Assembly (NCBI RefSeq): GCF_003315485.1
Contig: NZ_QNSE01000003.1
Span: 1 to 64,000, forward strand
Direction of reading: 5' to 3'
DNA from: Marinomonas rhizomae
GTDB lineage: Bacteria > Pseudomonadota > Gammaproteobacteria > Pseudomonadales > Marinomonadaceae
DNA length: 64,000 nucleotides
Shown here: positions 62,295 to 64,000 of the stretch, piece by piece
Position numbering within the stretch: position 1 is the stretch's first letter
Layout of the letters: every line of letters starts with the position of its first letter
The notes under the pieces: model-generated
Seen by the model: only the letters and a program-made list of their open reading frames with translations
Databases searched by the model: none
Told to the model about the DNA's origin: nothing
Program-made: the position numbers and the translations under genes

Positions 62295-62945
62295 TCAATC
62301 AATGTTGAGCATTTTATGTGTTTGTAAGCTAAGACGCCACCTTGGATGTGATAAACAGTAGTGCAAAGTGGCTTGTTGGGTATCTATCAATGGAATTTGA
62401 TCCACGGTTAAGTGACTTTGATCCATAGGTTGTAAGTAAAAATGCGAAAAATCCAATTTTTCAAATAAAGCTGGTGAAATATGTGACTGCGGATAAATCA
62501 GCTTAAGTTCATCTCCTTGGGTTACAGTCAAAGGCGATGCTGTTTTTGGGCTCACACATATCCAGTCAATTCCTTGAGGAAGTGCCATTGTACCATTCGT
62601 TTCAATCGCAATGGTGTAGCCATGCAGTTTCATTTCAATAATGAGTTTTTCGTCTAGCTGAAGAGCCGGCTCGCCACCGGTAAAAACAACGTATTTATAT
62701 TCTTGGCCGTCCGGCCAAAGGGCATCGATATGGGATCGTAGCTGTTCGGCGGTTTTGAATTTTCCGCCATTCTGCCCATCAGTTCCAATAAAATCAGTAT
62801 CACAAAATTGGCACTCGGAGTTGGCGCGCGTTTTTTCTAAACCAGACCACAAATTACAGCCAGTAAAGCGACAAAATAGAGCCGGGCGTCCAGCGTGGGC
62901 ACCTTCACCTTGTAATGAATAAAAGGCTTCTTTAATAGAATACAT
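62295..62945 (-). CDS. queE: 7-carboxy-7-deazaguanine synthase
   Basis: QueE is the radical SAM step of queuosine precursor synthesis. The 216-residue protein has the substrate motif YSLQGEGAHAGRPALFCRF and a cluster motif with an expanded first gap: C in TGCNLW, then CQFC after about 15 residues. This Cx14Cx2C form occurs in the gammaproteobacterial type. Downstream motifs are FTGGEPALQLD and IETNG. It lies between queC and ppiB. Confidence 0.94.
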   Translation of the reverse strand: MYSIKEAFYSLQGEGAHAGRPALFCRFTGCNLWSGLEKTRANSECQFCDTDFIGTDGQNGGKFKTAEQLRSHIDALWPDGQEYKYVVFTGGEPALQLDEKLIIEMKLHGYTIAIETNGTMALPQGIDWICVSPKTASPLTVTQGDELKLIYPQSHISPALFEKLDFSHFYLQPMDQSHLTVDQIPLIDTQQATLHYCLSHPRWRLSLQTHKMLNID

Positions 62946-63102
62946 TTGGTTACACCTATTACATCTCGAAAAACAGTCGAGGTAAGGGTTATAACTTTAG
63001 TTGATAATTTAATGGCTACATTGGTCATTTGTGGAACAAAAGCCAATAAGCGCTAAAACAAACACACTAAAATCAGGAAAATTTATTTGTCCGATTCGTT
63101 GA
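62946..63102. other. queC-queE intergenic region
   Basis: This 157-base AT-rich gap shows no gene and no preQ1 riboswitch pattern. It may contain a separate queE promoter. Confidence 0.4.
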
Positions 63103-63762
63103 TTAAATTTCGTAATCAAGCGGATCTATTTTACCTTGCTCTTCAAACGCTTCTAAACGTTCACAACAGGCGCCACATTTGCCACAGGATTTTTCACGGC
63201 CATTGTAACAAGTCCATGTATTAGCGTAGTTAAGATTCATCTCCAAACCCGTTTTTAAAATTTCACCTTTTGATGAATATAAAAAGGGGGTGACAATTTC
63301 AACAGACTGATAGTTGGCAATCTTAGACACAGCATTCATGGCATCAACAAATTCTGGGCGGCAATCTGGGTAAATATGGTGATCGCCAGAGTGAGCTCCG
63401 TAATAGACTTTGCCAGCTTCTAACGAAACAGCATAAGCAATGGCCATAGAAAGCAAGACCATATTGCGATTTGGTACTACGGTCGACTTCATATTGTCGT
63501 CTTCGTAATGGCCTTCAGGGATTTCTGTGTCGCCAGTGAGCGATGAGTTCGCCATTAGGCTATTAATTGCCGTGATATCGACAACTTTATGGGAAACACC
63601 TAATTCACGACAGACTCGTGCTGCGACTTCTAATTCTTTGCTGTGCTTTTGTCCGTAGTTAAAGGATAAAGCATACACATCCAGTCCGTTTTGAATAGCG
63701 GTATTCAGAACGGTAAATGAATCCATTCCTCCAGAATACACAACGACGGCTTTTTCAGACAT
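63103..63762 (-). CDS. queC: 7-cyano-7-deazaguanine synthase
   Basis: QueC converts 7-carboxy-7-deazaguanine to preQ0 with ATP and ammonia. The ATG at 63762 has GAGGAG 9 bases upstream and is preferred over the TTG at 63777. The 219-residue protein has the PP-loop [11 protein letters not shown] and the C-terminal zinc cysteines in [11 protein letters not shown]. It is followed by queE on the same strand. Confidence 0.95.
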   Translation of the reverse strand: MSEKAVVVYSGGMDSFTVLNTAIQNGLDVYALSFNYGQKHSKELEVAARVCRELGVSHKVVDITAINSLMANSSLTGDTEIPEGHYEDDNMKSTVVPNRNMVLLSMAIAYAVSLEAGKVYYGAHSGDHHIYPDCRPEFVDAMNAVSKIANYQSVEIVTPFLYSSKGEILKTGLEMNLNYANTWTCYNGREKSCGKCGACCERLEAFEEQGKIDPLDYEI

Positions 63763-63837
63763 CTTTTGGCTCCTCAAATTAAGCCTTTATCTTACTGCAA
63801 ATATAACAGTAATTAGGCGAGGGTTGATAAAACGCGC

Positions 63838-63864
63838 AGTATAACAGATAGGCTTTCGATCCAA
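63838..63864 (-). promoter_or_regulatory. Candidate promoter of queC
   Basis: On the minus strand, TTGGAT and TATACT are separated by 15 bases, and TGT precedes TATACT as an extended -10. It lies about 80 bases before the queC start. The spacing is short of ideal. Confidence 0.4.
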
Positions 63865-64000
63865 CTAGAAATCTAAGAGAAAACAGGGCTTGTAACGGCT
63901 GTAACTTTACGATATTTTTATTTGCGTAACTGGTTACCTATTTTTGGTTGGCTTTTTTATTGATACATTGTGTATGTTGGAAATCAAATGGAACAGTTCG
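63865..64000. other. Window end, no gene seen
   Basis: The last 136 bases are AT-rich and carry no recognisable gene. They probably separate queC from a neighbour outside the window. Confidence 0.4.

Noticed and set aside
62946..64000. Possible preQ1 riboswitch near queC or queE
   Set aside because: No C-rich/A-rich pseudoknot pattern was found in either leader.
1..64000. CRISPR array, tRNA, prophage or toxin-antitoxin module
   Set aside because: No regularly spaced repeats, cloverleaf genes, phage structural genes or paired small toxin genes were recognised on reading.

Overview
The window is a chromosomal segment of a gammaproteobacterium. The content (AcnB, homodimeric AceE with a triple-lipoyl AceF, long DRTGG-type Pta, MiaE, LpxH, BepA-like M48 protease next to a TusA-like protein) and the moderate, AT-leaning composition fit Oceanospirillales and look Marinomonas-like; the genus is inferred from gene content and was not tested by a search. 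Most of the window is core metabolism and maintenance, with a few accessory patches.

Layout. 1-630: 3' end of a plus-strand rRNA operon (end of 23S, then two tandem 5S genes and a strong terminator). 944-3539: ZIP-type metal transporter, BenE-type transporter and a GntR/FadR-type regulator. 3552-9537 (minus): a tight gene run pilA-pilB-pilC-pilD-coaE-yacG followed by a response regulator with a TPR-like output and a small histidine kinase. 9610-14352 (minus): an ORFan, pta, ackA and nadC. 15307-19998: aceE and aceF, followed by a decayed IS3-family element (20049-20545). 20595-24485 (minus): a four-gene iron-siderophore ABC importer. 24728-25905 (minus): a secreted class 3 lipase and, upstream of it, an unannotated-looking 51-residue peptide gene. 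26325-34518: GNAT, butanediol-type dehydrogenase, MarC, RraA (with a hairpin that holds its ribosome binding site), M14 carboxypeptidase, MazG-like protein, EfpL, TrmJ and a J-domain/TM/SH3 protein. 34618-37089: a 7TMR-DISM/EAL phosphodiesterase. 37253-38444: moaCDE.

38474-40973 is the most accessory-looking patch: an orphan tyrosine recombinase and three tandem copies of a roughly 90-residue secreted protein. 41042-46906: M48 protease, TusA-like protein, AI-2E/PerM permease, GH13 alpha-glucosidase and an MFS transporter. 46943-52328: LysR regulator divergent from leuCDB, then asd. 52403-53801 (minus): SatD-like and DUF3307 genes preceded by three evenly spaced 18-bp palindromes that look like operators. 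54368-63762: ribosome hibernation factor, acnB, a pseudokinase-FGE fusion, miaE, a small ORFan, then lpxH, ppiB, queE and queC.

How the genes work together. Pta-AckA and AceEF control the pyruvate/acetyl-CoA/acetate node. LeuCDB and Asd serve amino-acid synthesis. MoaCDE and the TusA-like protein may both serve molybdenum cofactor. QueC and QueE make the deazaguanine precursor of queuosine. MiaE, TrmJ, EfpL and the hibernation factor act on tRNA or ribosomes. The candidates for undescribed biology are the SatD operator array, the triplicated secreted proteins, the 51-aa peptide/lipase locus, the rraA leader hairpin and the pseudokinase-FGE fusion. No CRISPR array, tRNA, prophage or toxin-antitoxin module was seen.
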